NCBI GenBank assembly: GCA_017419895.1
Contig: JAFOKI010000205.1
Span: forward strand, 1-9,455
DNA: 9,455 bases
Direction: 5' to 3'
DNA from: Eubacterium sp.
Lineage (GTDB): Bacteria > Bacillota > Clostridia > Peptostreptococcales > Anaerovoracaceae
The notes below the pieces were generated by a model. The model had not been told where the DNA came from. It searched no databases and saw nothing but the letters and a program-made list of their open reading frames with translations. This document shows positions 1-7,395 of the stretch, one piece after another (within the stretch, counting starts at the first letter, position 1; each line of letters opens with the position of its first letter). The position numbers and the translations under genes are program-made.

Positions 1-750
1 CAGATCCTGTTTTCTCTTGAATACCATTCCTGTTGCCATTTCATGATATTTGTTGAGTTCCGTCATTAGCGCATCGCTTGCAAGCCGCGCGGCTCTGTTG
101 TCCCAGCGCGAATCCAGTTTATGATACATCACCGTATCATCTTCACCGAACAGACTGAAGAGATCCGTATGGTTCACTCCGAACTCCTCCAGCAGATCCA
201 TAAGACGCACAGCGTTGCTCTTCTCGTGGCCGTTTTCAAACCTGTCCGGCATGAACTGCGGATAAACGCTGTTCTTATTCGGAACTACCGCAAGAACAAA
301 GGCTCGTCCCTCGTCCTCCAGCGAATCCTGCAGCACCCTGAGGTTCCAGGCGACATTCCTCAGCTCACTGTCCGATAACGCATTGTTGCCTGTATAGTCA
401 TCGAGAGTATCCGAACGGAAAAGATATCCGTTTTTACCGATGATCACGTTACTGTTTCCGGAAGAAGCGAACACTTTTTCCCTTATGTTGGAATCTGCAT
501 TGGCAGCGATGTCGAGAAGGCCGTAGTGTTTGGAGAACCAATCACCGGCATCTGAAAGGAACGCCGTGTTCAGCACGCCGCTGTCATCGATCAGTTTCGG
601 GAAACCCGTATCCTCTTCAGCCGGTATCCCCGCACCGCCGCCAAGCGGTCCGAGCAATACAAGAGGAATCAGGCAGAGCACCAGGAAAACCACTATATAT
701 ATATTGGAAAAAACATTCCTTTCTTTTTCTTTTCTCTTCTCGTTCCTCAT
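1..750 (-). CDS. AlgX/AlgJ/DHHW-type SGNH-like O-acetyltransferase partner protein, N-terminal 250 aa (partial at left edge)
   Basis: An open minus-strand frame starts at ATG 748-750 and runs off the window edge; the C-terminus is missing. Translation shows a basic N-terminus (MRNEKRKEKER), one membrane helix at about residues 16-37, then an extracellular domain. That domain contains VIIGKNGYLFRSD, VVPNKNSVYP and YHKLDSRWDNRAARLASDAL, which follow the usual order of AlgJ/AlgX/DHHW proteins. These proteins carry acetyl groups from an MBOAT partner to a polysaccharide outside the cell, and the gene lies 27 nt downstream of an MBOAT gene, as expected. The family DxHW motif reads D213-S-R-W216, so the catalytic His is an Arg. 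The SGNH serine block would lie beyond the window and cannot be checked. The start has only a weak GGGA-like ribosome site. The family call is fairly secure; the polymer acted on is unknown. Confidence 0.72.
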   Translation of the reverse strand, partial: MRNEKRKEKERNVFSNIYIVVFLVLCLIPLVLLGPLGGGAGIPAEEDTGFPKLIDDSGVLNTAFLSDAGDWFSKHYGLLDIAANADSNIREKVFASSGNSNVIIGKNGYLFRSDTLDDYTGNNALSDSELRNVAWNLRVLQDSLEDEGRAFVLAVVPNKNSVYPQFMPDRFENGHEKSNAVRLMDLLEEFGVNHTDLFSLFGEDDTVMYHKLDSRWDNRAARLASDALMTELNKYHEMATGMVFKRKQDL

Positions 751-777
751 TATCGTTCCCGAGCTTTTACATCTTTA

Positions 778-2184
778 CTAAAATCTGAAATACACCGGCA
801 GCACGACACTTCTTCCCGCTACCGCGAGCAGACAAAGAAACAGGATCGCGACAGACAGTACGCGCGCAGCGGGGCTTTGTTTATCGAATCCAGTCCTGAA
901 GCGGCCGGGCACCAGGCGTTCAATGCTTATGACAGACATCACGCAGCCGAGCAGCATGACCGATACCGAATATGGATCAAGCACCCTCATGAGCTCATTA
1001 TGAGCCGTGACTGTACCCGCGCCTCCGGCAGCCATCCTTCCGAGAACGGCGATCCCCCGCCCGAAAGTATCCGCTCTCAGCATCACAAGCGCAGCTGTCA
1101 CAATGAGAATCGTATATATCCAGCCGATCCATTTGAACCGTTTCAGCCTGTACCTGATCTCGAACTCATCCTCAGCGATCAGCACAATTCCGATCAGAAG
1201 ACCGAATGCCAGGTATTTAAAACCAAATCCATGAAGAAGTCCCAATGCCGCAAAACACACAAGTTTCCGAATCGCTGAGCGGCCCTGACTATTAGCGTCT
1301 CCGCCGAGAGGTTCATACACATATCCCTTGAACCAGCCGACCAGCGTAATGTTCCACCTGCTCAGGAATTCCCGCATGCTGAATGATCCATAAGGATGAT
1401 CGAAATTCTCCGGTGCTTTAAATCCAAGCATCCTGCCGATGCCTATAGCCATATCCGCATAACCGCTGAGATCGAAACAGAACTGAAGCGCAAACGCTAT
1501 AGCCGCTATCCACGCGCCGGCCATCGAAAGGCCTGCGGGATCGAGCGCGAACAGCCCGTCCGCGACACGGCTTGCAGTATCTGCGATTATTACTTTTTTG
1601 AAGAGACCGTAAGTAAATCTCTGGATACCGCCCGCGATATCTTCCGGACCCGCATACCGGTCAGTAAGCTGTTTGGAGAACTCCGTCTCTTTCATAATCG
1701 GCCCCGCCGTCATGAGCGGGAAGAACGAAAGATACAGAAGCACGCGGAGCGGATCTTTCTCGGCCTTATCGGGATCACCGTATACATCGGCGATATATGA
1801 TATCAATCTGAGCGTGAAGAACGAAAGCCCGATCGGCACATCCGTAACAGGCATCCTTATAATATTCACATACGAACCGAACAGCATTCCCGAAAGAGAA
1901 CCAAAGAACTTAAACGAGAGCAGAAGAAGCAGGTCAAGTCCCAGTACTGCTGCGAACCATCTCCCCCGATAACGCCCGGCAGCTTTCATCCTGATTCCAG
2001 CATACCAGTTAAGCAACGCAAAAAACAGCATGACGAAAACGAACGCCGGCTCCCCGTACGCGTAGAACAGGAGGCTGGCGATCGTCAGGATCACATTGCG
2101 CGTTTTGGTTTTCCCGACCGCCGTATGCAAAATAAGCACGAGCGGAAGGAAAATGAACAGAAAAGGTGCTGAACTAAATACCAT
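778..2184 (-). CDS. MBOAT-family membrane O-acyltransferase (AlgI/DltB-like)
   Basis: The protein has 468 residues, a normal length for the AlgI/DltB branch of membrane-bound O-acyltransferases, and is hydrophobic throughout with about ten or more membrane segments. It opens with the typical MVFSSAPFLFIFLPLVL. It also has SFFTLRLISYIADVYGD, YLSFFPLMTAGPI, NFDHPYGSFSMREF and WFKGYVYEPLGG in family order. Such proteins pass acyl groups across the membrane to an extracellular partner that modifies a polysaccharide or teichoic acid. The likely partner is the AlgX/DHHW-like gene 27 nt downstream. The usual RWHI motif reads RWNI (N278). The usual LWHG reads LLHG, with its His retained at H318. The start at 2184 fits the family N-terminus but has no Shine-Dalgarno sequence; the leader is AT-rich with two tandem TATAGA units. 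Acyl donor and substrate cannot be read from the sequence. Confidence 0.88.
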   Translation of the reverse strand: MVFSSAPFLFIFLPLVLILHTAVGKTKTRNVILTIASLLFYAYGEPAFVFVMLFFALLNWYAGIRMKAAGRYRGRWFAAVLGLDLLLLLSFKFFGSLSGMLFGSYVNIIRMPVTDVPIGLSFFTLRLISYIADVYGDPDKAEKDPLRVLLYLSFFPLMTAGPIMKETEFSKQLTDRYAGPEDIAGGIQRFTYGLFKKVIIADTASRVADGLFALDPAGLSMAGAWIAAIAFALQFCFDLSGYADMAIGIGRMLGFKAPENFDHPYGSFSMREFLSRWNITLVGWFKGYVYEPLGGDANSQGRSAIRKLVCFAALGLLHGFGFKYLAFGLLIGIVLIAEDEFEIRYRLKRFKWIGWIYTILIVTAALVMLRADTFGRGIAVLGRMAAGGAGTVTAHNELMRVLDPYSVSVMLLGCVMSVISIERLVPGRFRTGFDKQSPAARVLSVAILFLCLLAVAGRSVVLPVYFRF

Positions 2185-2254
2185 TGCTAATCTATATCTA
2201 TATCAAATTCATCTCAATCAACCGGATCTCCGGCGTCCCGGCCCGCAGCAGGGG

Positions 2255-3883
2255 TTAATCTTTCTCTTTCTCTTTCTCTTTTTCTTCTTCAGGCGCTTTC
2301 CCGTCTTTTATTTCGATCATCTTGTCGACGCATTTCGCGAGCGCGTTTTCATCGGGCGACATCACGTATACGTAATATGAACCGCTGGAATACACCTGCG
2401 TCTGATCGTCATAGCCTGTAAGGTTTTGTTTCGCGATCTTCCAGCTCGGATTCTTTGTGAGCTGGTATTTGACAAGTTTTCTTATCTCCTGCTCGGTCAT
2501 GTTGAGCTGCATGTATTTCTTGCAGGCTTTAAGGATCGAACTGTATTTTGTGAGGATCGTGCTGCTGGAAGTCGCCTTCTTGATTATCGCTTCAAGCACC
2601 AGCTGCTGGTTCTTATTCCTCTGCACATCGCCATCGTCGAACGATTTTCTTTCTCTCGCGAACGCAAGCGCCATATCTCCGTCAAGATGGTTAGGCCCTT
2701 CTTCGAAATAGTATTCGGCGGCCATACCATGAGTATAGAACGCAAATTCGGAGTTTACGTCTATCCCTCCGATAGCGTTCACGAACTTCTTCACTGTCGT
2801 GTAGTTGACTTTCAGGTAATAGTTTATATCTATTCCCAGAAGATTTTCAATTGCGCCGATCGACTCTTTGATTCCGTAGATGCCTGTATGTGTCAGCTTG
2901 TCGTTCGCGTTCGCAAAACTCGGAAGCTGTATCAGATAGTCTCTCGGGATCGACGTGAGAAGTATGTTCCCGGTCTGCGGGTTAACCGTGACTATCATGT
3001 TCACGTCTGAGCGCGATGTCACGTCGATGCTTCCGCTGACGTCTATACCGCTTATATATATATTGAAAGAATCCTTCGTGACATCAACGTTCTTCGACAG
3101 ATCCTCCGATTCTTTCTCCAATGTATATGTCTCGATGATCCTCGTACCCTTCTTGAAATCTTTGTCCGAGTCACAGAGCGCATCATACTGACCCGCGCTT
3201 GTCAGGATCGCCGAATACGAATCGTCTCTCAGCCCGTCTCCGAGCTCTTTAAGGTCTGCCACCATATGGAAGTCGACTTCCATCTCAGTTCTGACCTGAT
3301 TTCTCGCTTCCGGATAAAGCCCGATCTCATAATTCGGCGATGCGACCGTATGCCCTTTCAGGTCGCTAAGTTTCTGGAAACTGCTGTCTTCATTTACGAC
3401 TACATAGTAGTCTTCTGTTTCCTTGGTTATATTGGTCACGGTCGAGAAGAAACTGACCGTTCCTCCTATGTTGACTATGCCTATCAGATAACAAAGCATG
3501 AGAACCCCGGCTATCGCAAGAGCCCCGGTTTTCCGTGACTTTTTGAAATAGCTGAAGAACAAAGTCGGGAAAAGCAGCATGCTTATCAAAGACAGCACAG
3601 CCAGTATCCCGTATGTATAGTTTGAAGGAAGCATGTCAGCCGTTACGAGTGCTCTGACAAAAACCGCAAAAAGGATGCAGTAAACTACGGCAACGATCAT
3701 GGTGATCACACCGAATTTCCCTGCCTGTTTCTGCTTTGCGTAAAGGGATCTTTTGCGCTCGCGCTTTATCTGTTCCCTCCGCTGCTCACGCAGTTCGGCT
3801 TCCTGAGCCCGCTGAGCTTTCTTCGCCCTGCGCTGCTTCCTTATTTCTCTTTTATCCTTTGGCGTACGCCCGATATTAATCAT
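2255..3883 (-). CDS. LytR-CpsA-Psr (LCP) family glycopolymer transferase with three TM helices and a solute-binding-like insert
   Basis: LCP enzymes attach undecaprenyl-linked glycopolymers to peptidoglycan outside the membrane. This 542-residue protein has a very basic cytoplasmic N-terminus (residues 1-56, rich in K/R/E/Q) and three membrane helices at about 57-81, 90-112 and 120-143, which puts the rest outside. Residues about 155-255 (EDYYVVVNEDSSF, LSDLKGHTVASPN) resemble a periplasmic solute-binding fold. The LCP domain follows from about 273. It contains IYISGIDVSG, SRSDVNMIVTVNPQTG, TSIPRDYLIQLP and ARERKSFDDGDVQRNKNQQ, so the conserved Arg and Asp residues for the polyprenyl phosphate head group and metal are present. 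The tail is acidic and basic (EEEKEKEKEKD), encoded by a hexamer repeat. The stop is 70 nt before the MBOAT gene. The start has no Shine-Dalgarno sequence and an in-frame TGA lies six codons upstream, so no longer start exists. Family assignment is strong; the polymer is unknown. Confidence 0.93.
   Translation of the reverse strand: MINIGRTPKDKREIRKQRRAKKAQRAQEAELREQRREQIKRERKRSLYAKQKQAGKFGVITMIVAVVYCILFAVFVRALVTADMLPSNYTYGILAVLSLISMLLFPTLFFSYFKKSRKTGALAIAGVLMLCYLIGIVNIGGTVSFFSTVTNITKETEDYYVVVNEDSSFQKLSDLKGHTVASPNYEIGLYPEARNQVRTEMEVDFHMVADLKELGDGLRDDSYSAILTSAGQYDALCDSDKDFKKGTRIIETYTLEKESEDLSKNVDVTKDSFNIYISGIDVSGSIDVTSRSDVNMIVTVNPQTGNILLTSIPRDYLIQLPSFANANDKLTHTGIYGIKESIGAIENLLGIDINYYLKVNYTTVKKFVNAIGGIDVNSEFAFYTHGMAAEYYFEEGPNHLDGDMALAFARERKSFDDGDVQRNKNQQLVLEAIIKKATSSSTILTKYSSILKACKKYMQLNMTEQEIRKLVKYQLTKNPSWKIAKQNLTGYDDQTQVYSSGSYYVYVMSPDENALAKCVDKMIEIKDGKAPEEEKEKEKEKD
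2261..2290. repeat. Hexamer simple repeat encoding the Lys/Glu tail of the LCP protein
   Basis: On the plus strand TTTCTC occurs three times in tandem (2261-2278), followed by TTTTTC and two TTC units. Read on the minus strand it encodes the alternating E-K pairs just before the stop codon. A unit of six keeps the reading frame, so slippage would lengthen or shorten the tail without a frameshift. Confidence 0.8.
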
Positions 3884-3889
3884 AGGTGT

Positions 3890-3918
3890 ATTGTATCACG
3901 ACCGTGACCATTTCTCCA
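3890..3918 (-). promoter_or_regulatory. Predicted extended -10 promoter for the LCP gene, giving a nearly leaderless mRNA
   Basis: On the minus strand, TGATACAAT (3890-3898) is an extended -10 element: TG, one base, then TACAAT, which matches TATAAT at 5 of 6. A weak -35 TGGAGA (3913-3918, 4 of 6) sits 17 nt upstream. Only six bases separate the -10 from the ATG at 3883, so transcription would begin at or within a base or two of the start codon. That agrees with the missing Shine-Dalgarno sequence. The spacer holds a 12-nt palindrome. This is inference from consensus matching. Confidence 0.45.
3896..3907. repeat. Palindrome TCACGACCGTGA, possible operator
   Basis: TCACG, a 2-nt spacer and CGTGA form a perfect inverted repeat touching the upstream edge of the predicted -10 hexamer of the LCP gene. 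The position would suit a repressor site, but a 5-bp half-site can occur by chance. Confidence 0.35.
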
Positions 3919-3949
3919 CAAAAAAGAATCCACGCGCAGACCGAAACGA

Positions 3950-4891
3950 TCAGTTTTTATCGCAATCACTCATTATCGAAACGAACTCTTTTTTGTCGAT
4001 GTCATAATACAGGATGATGTCCGTCAGGAATTCGCGCTGATCCGCAAGTCCTTTGTTGACCTCCTTTACCATATCCCGCAGCACATTTCTGCCCGGACTT
4101 AGATAATCCGGAATGATTGCAAGCTCATGTCTGGAGCACGGAATAACATAGTAGCTGTCACCCGCTCTCTCCGCAACGCGTTCGGCAACACCCGGATAAA
4201 AAAGCACTGCGGCACCTAAGATCCGGCTTCTGCTGGACAGGATAAAAATCGGCCTGTGGATCCCATCGTCTTTCACATTGGGATCCATCATGTCTTCCAT
4301 GTCTGCGATCTCCTCATCCGAACCCGCTATATACCTCATATATGGCGGATCGTTTTTCATCCCGTTCTCAAAAGCGAGTTCAAAAATCGTTTCTTTATCG
4401 TATCCCTCCGCTCCGGCAAGTTCGTTTGTTACCACCGTGCTCCACATACCGAGTTCCCCGTCGCTGTTTCTTACCTCGCATACCAAAGAGAGACCATCGG
4501 CAGCCTTTCTGCTCGGCACGTCTCTCAAAAGATTTCTGTTGTTTTTGTCATCAATGAGCCTCACATAGAATTTATCTTTTACTTTATCGAAACTCATATC
4601 CAGAAACTCTTCCCTGCCTCTCGAGAACAAAGACCTGTTGTATATTTCCATGACCTCCCGGGCAAGCCGTTTGATCGTCATACCGCCCCTGTATCCATCA
4701 TAAAGCTCGTCTATGTATATGGTCGGAGCCATCTCGCTGCCGCCGGTGGATATTGAGATCGCATCGAGCTTAAGATCGTTGACTTTCGGGACTTTAAGCT
4801 TTCTTATTTCCAGTATCCCGGCCATTTTTGAAGGCACTGATGTCTTGATTTCTTCAATAAGTCTATCAGTGAACTGCGATTTGCTTAACAT
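3950..4891 (-). CDS. DUF5688-like protein of unknown function
   Basis: This 313-residue protein has no signal peptide and no membrane segment, so it is probably cytoplasmic. Recognisable features are an N-terminal helix followed by a TIYIDELYDGYRGGMTI segment, and near the C-terminus LGAAVLFYPGVAERVAERAGDSYYVIPCSRHELAIIPD. The 'YPG...YVIP.S.HE' pattern recalls DUF5688 proteins, which are common and often multi-copy in Lachnospiraceae and have no known activity. I matched it from memory of the family, not by search. The start at 4891 is supported by AGGAG (4898-4902) six bases upstream. The gene is divergent from sucC across 82 bp and precedes the LCP gene by 66 bp on the same strand. That gap shows no clear terminator, so partial read-through into the LCP gene is possible. 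Confidence 0.68.
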   Translation of the reverse strand: MLSKSQFTDRLIEEIKTSVPSKMAGILEIRKLKVPKVNDLKLDAISISTGGSEMAPTIYIDELYDGYRGGMTIKRLAREVMEIYNRSLFSRGREEFLDMSFDKVKDKFYVRLIDDKNNRNLLRDVPSRKAADGLSLVCEVRNSDGELGMWSTVVTNELAGAEGYDKETIFELAFENGMKNDPPYMRYIAGSDEEIADMEDMMDPNVKDDGIHRPIFILSSRSRILGAAVLFYPGVAERVAERAGDSYYVIPCSRHELAIIPDYLSPGRNVLRDMVKEVNKGLADQREFLTDIILYYDIDKKEFVSIMSDCDKN

Positions 4892-4921
4892 TTTATTCTC
4901 CTCTCTGTTTCGATAAAAAAG

Positions 4922-4950
4922 TTGGAATTTGCTTTCTTTAGATTTATTAT
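4922..4950 (+). promoter_or_regulatory. Predicted sigma-A-type promoter of the sucC operon
   Basis: TTGGAA (4922-4927, 4 of 6 to TTGACA) and TATTAT (4945-4950, 5 of 6 to TATAAT) are separated by exactly 17 nt. Transcription would start near 4957, immediately before the AGGGGG ribosome site at 4958-4963. An in-frame ATG at 4929 lies upstream of this start point, which argues against using it. It lies in the only intergenic space between sucC and the divergent DUF5688-like gene. Confidence 0.5.
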
Positions 4951-4973
4951 TCTATTTAGGGGGTCAATCCTTT

Positions 4974-6143
4974 ATGAAAATCCATGAATACCAGGCAAAA
5001 GAACTGCTTGCGAAGTACGGTGCTCCCGTGCCTCGCGGAACGCTTGCACACACACCGGACGAAGCCGCCGCTGCTGCTGCCATTTACCCTGCTGCCGTCC
5101 TGAAAGCACAGGTCCACAGCGGAGGACGCGGCAAAGCCGGAGGCGTGAAACTCGTCCATGGACAAGCCGAGGCGCGTGAGACCGCAGCCGGAATGTTTGG
5201 CATGCGGCTTATTACAAAACAAAGCGGTCCTGCCGGAAAAATCGTACGTAAGCTTCTTGTCACGGAAGCCATCGACTATTCCGATGAATACTATCTTGCT
5301 GTCACAGGCGACAACGAGAATGCCTGCCTTGCGATAATAGTATCTGCGGAAGGCGGGACCGAAATCGAAGTAACTGCCAAAATCTCTCCGGAAAAAATAA
5401 CCCGTATCGGTCTTTCTCCAATCGAGGGACTAAACAGTGACCAGGCAGCATTTGCCGCGGATACGCTTGAGCTTTCAGGCGGACTTAAGGATGAACTGGC
5501 ATCCCTGCTCCAATCCTTGGTGCGCCTTTATCTTGAAAAAGACTGCACGCTCGTAGAGATCAATCCGCTGGTCCTGACAAAAGAACATCATCTTCTGTGC
5601 CTGGACGCGAAAATAAACTTTGACGACAATGCTTTGTTCAGGCATCCCGAACTCGCGGAGCTCCGCGACATTGACGAGGAGGATCCGAAAGAATATCTCG
5701 CGTCCGGGTATGGTCTGAGCTATATCAGGCTCGACGGCGACATCGGCTGCCTGGTCAACGGTGCCGGGCTCGCGATGGCCACCATGGACATCATCAAAAG
5801 CTGCGGCGGCGAGCCGGCTAATTTCCTCGATGTAGGCGGCGGCGCGACAAAAGAAAAAGTCAAAGCCGCGTTCGAGATCCTGCTCTCGGACGAAAACGTC
5901 AGAGCGATCTTCGTGAATATCTTCGGCGGCATAATGAAATGCGATGTCATAGCGGATGGCGTTGTTTCCGCTGTGCGCGAAATGGGCATATCGATTCCCC
6001 TAATCGTGCGCCTCGAAGGCACGAACAGCGCCGAAGGCAAGAAGATCCTGTCCGGATCAGGCCTTTCCATCATAGCTGCGGAAAACATGGCGGACGGCGC
6101 GCGGAAAGCTGTTGCTGCGGCAAAAGGAGGTGCACACATATGA
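4974..6143 (+). CDS. sucC: Succinyl-CoA synthetase (ADP-forming) beta subunit
   Basis: The product carries the ATP-grasp and CoA-ligase part of succinyl-CoA synthetase, which interconverts succinate, CoA and ATP with succinyl-CoA, ADP and phosphate. From ATG 4974 it has 389 residues, against 388 in E. coli, and begins [16 protein letters not shown] as the family does. An in-frame ATG at 4929 would add 15 atypical residues and lies upstream of the predicted transcript, so it is rejected. The ATP-grasp motifs are [14 protein letters not shown] near residue 43 and VEINPL with E195 and N197 for Mg2+. The C-terminal ligase half has [29 protein letters not shown] and [13 protein letters not shown], all intact. 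AGGGGG (4958-4963) is the ribosome site, ten bases away. It overlaps sucD by four bases (ATGA), implying coupled translation. A related malate-CoA ligase is possible but less likely. Confidence 0.95.
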   Translation: MKIHEYQAKELLAKYGAPVPRGTLAHTPDEAAAAAAIYPAAVLKAQVHSGGRGKAGGVKLVHGQAEARETAAGMFGMRLITKQSGPAGKIVRKLLVTEAIDYSDEYYLAVTGDNENACLAIIVSAEGGTEIEVTAKISPEKITRIGLSPIEGLNSDQAAFAADTLELSGGLKDELASLLQSLVRLYLEKDCTLVEINPLVLTKEHHLLCLDAKINFDDNALFRHPELAELRDIDEEDPKEYLASGYGLSYIRLDGDIGCLVNGAGLAMATMDIIKSCGGEPANFLDVGGGATKEKVKAAFEILLSDENVRAIFVNIFGGIMKCDVIADGVVSAVREMGISIPLIVRLEGTNSAEGKKILSGSGLSIIAAENMADGARKAVAAAKGGAHI

Positions 6144-7051
6144 GCATCTTCATTAACAAAGACACCCGTGTGATCGTCCAGGGCATCACCGGAAAACAGG
6201 GCTCGTTCCACACCGGACAGATGCTTGAATACGGCACGGCAATAGTCGGAGGCGTGTCCCCCGGAAAAGGCGGCAGTGAACTTCTCGGTGTGCGGATCTT
6301 CGACAGCGTTTCCGAAGCAAAAAGGGAAACCGGAGCCGACGCATCGGTGATCTTCGTCCCGCCCCGCTTCGCTGCAGACGCGATCATCGAATCCGCAAAA
6401 TCCGGTATAAGTCTCGTTGTCTGCATAACGGAAGGCATCCCGATTCTGGACATGGCAAAAGTGATGTATTGCCTGAAAGATACCGGTACACGGCTCATTG
6501 GCCCGAACTGCCCCGGAATAATCACTCCGGAAGAGTGTAAGATAGGCATCATGCCCGGTTATATACACAAAAAAGGTCATGTCGGGATAATCTCACGCTC
6601 CGGCACCCTAACCTACGAAGCTGTCAAACAGCTAACGGACCGGGGCATCGGACAATCAACAGTAATAGGCATTGGCGGCGATCCGATACGCGGCACAAGC
6701 TTTGTAGACGCGCTGAAAGAATTCGAGGCTGACCCAGACACATATGCAGTGGTGATGAACGGCGAGATCGGCGGGAGCGGCGAAGAAGCCGCAGCCGAAT
6801 TGATTGCCGGCAGTATCACAAAACCTGTAGTCAGCTTTATTGGCGGATCGTCAGCACCGCCCGGGAAACGAATGGGACACGCAGGCGCGATAATATCCGG
6901 TGGCAAAGGCACTGCCGCCGGCAAAATAGCCTCACTGCGCGCCGCAGGCGTAAAGATCGCCGAAACGCCCGATATCATTGGCGATACCATGGTTCAAGCA
7001 CTTAAAGAACGAGGCATTTATGAAAAATGCCTGACCGGCAAGGAGGAATAA
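6140..7051 (+). CDS. sucD: Succinyl-CoA synthetase (ADP-forming) alpha subunit
   Basis: The alpha subunit binds CoA and carries the phosphohistidine intermediate. From ATG 6140 it has 303 residues, about 14 more than the E. coli protein because of a C-terminal [15 protein letters not shown] extension. It begins [20 protein letters not shown], matching the CoA-binding Rossmann domain. Other motifs are [42 protein letters not shown] and GIGGDPIRG. The phosphorylated histidine is H247 in [11 protein letters not shown], equivalent to E. coli His246. The GEIGG glutamate is kept, although the residue before it is Asn ([10 protein letters not shown]) where E. coli has Ile. AAAGGAGG (6123-6130) gives a strong ribosome site inside the end of sucC. 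The frame is open further upstream to 5939, but that part overlaps sucC and is not family-like. The downstream membrane-protein gene begins 1 nt after the stop. Confidence 0.96.
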   Translation: MSIFINKDTRVIVQGITGKQGSFHTGQMLEYGTAIVGGVSPGKGGSELLGVRIFDSVSEAKRETGADASVIFVPPRFAADAIIESAKSGISLVVCITEGIPILDMAKVMYCLKDTGTRLIGPNCPGIITPEECKIGIMPGYIHKKGHVGIISRSGTLTYEAVKQLTDRGIGQSTVIGIGGDPIRGTSFVDALKEFEADPDTYAVVMNGEIGGSGEEAAAELIAGSITKPVVSFIGGSSAPPGKRMGHAGAIISGGKGTAAGKIASLRAAGVKIAETPDIIGDTMVQALKERGIYEKCLTGKEE

Positions 7052-7052
7052 T

Positions 7053-7352
7053 ATGGATACTGCAAGTATTTTGGAAACAATGATGATCCTTTGTTTCGGG
7101 ATATCATGGCCGCTTTCGATAGTGAGAATGTACAGAAGCTGGTCAACCGGAGGCAAGAGCCTTTTCTTCAGTTGTTTCATTCTTTTCGGATACTTCTGCG
7201 GTATCGGAGCCAAGGTCGTGACCCACAACTATAACCTGGCATTTGTTTTCTACATAATCAATACGATCATGGTGACTGTGGATATTCTTCTGTGGCTCCG
7301 CAACAGGAATTACGAAAAGACCGGTAAGAAGTACGGATTTCTAAAAGGCTGA
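7053..7352 (+). CDS. Small three-helix membrane protein, SemiSWEET/PQ-loop-like
   Basis: The 99-residue protein has three hydrophobic helices at about residues 6-27, 36-56 and 62-82, with a short basic C-terminal tail. In helix 1 a Trp-Pro pair (W19-P20) sits where PQ-loop proteins have Pro-Gln. It is followed by a basic loop and a TGGKSLFF segment like the KSVKGLS turn of SemiSWEET sugar transporters. Helix 3 has an Asn (N70, FYIINTIMV) at about the place of the SemiSWEET substrate-site Asn. SemiSWEETs are half-transporters of this size that work as dimers. The start is set by AAGGAGG (7040-7046), six bases upstream, and lies 1 nt after the sucD stop, so it is surely part of the sucCD transcript. 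Substrate is unknown; a sugar or a small acid is possible. The three-helix layout is clear, the family call is tentative. Confidence 0.6.
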   Translation: MDTASILETMMILCFGISWPLSIVRMYRSWSTGGKSLFFSCFILFGYFCGIGAKVVTHNYNLAFVFYIINTIMVTVDILLWLRNRNYEKTGKKYGFLKG

Positions 7353-7395
7353 ACCGGACCGCCTCGAATGTTCGAATCTCTATTATCCATAGAAC

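Noticed and set aside
693..706. TATATATA tract, with a similar one at about 3052-3064, as paired promoter elements or repeats
   Set aside because: Both fall inside coding sequence and encode ordinary Ile/Tyr codons (NIYI); no -35 or conserved flank accompanies them.
2185..2254. Possible terminator or regulatory RNA between the LCP and MBOAT genes
   Set aside because: The GC-rich CCGG-containing stretch gives no stable stem followed by T residues; nothing else is evident.
3908..3949. Possible terminator between the DUF5688-like and LCP genes
   Set aside because: There is a T run on the minus strand, but the preceding sequence forms only a short imperfect stem.
4929..4973. Upstream in-frame ATG for sucC adding 15 residues
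   Set aside because: The added residues do not match the family N-terminus, and the ATG lies upstream of the predicted transcription start; AGGGGG supports the ATG at 4974.
5939..6139. Upstream extension of the sucD frame
   Set aside because: It overlaps sucC in another frame and lacks family similarity; AAAGGAGG and the MSIFINKDT start fix the ATG at 6140.
5720..6580. 286-codon minus-strand open frame across the sucC/sucD junction
   Set aside because: It lies entirely antisense to two highly conserved genes and shows no recognisable protein motif.
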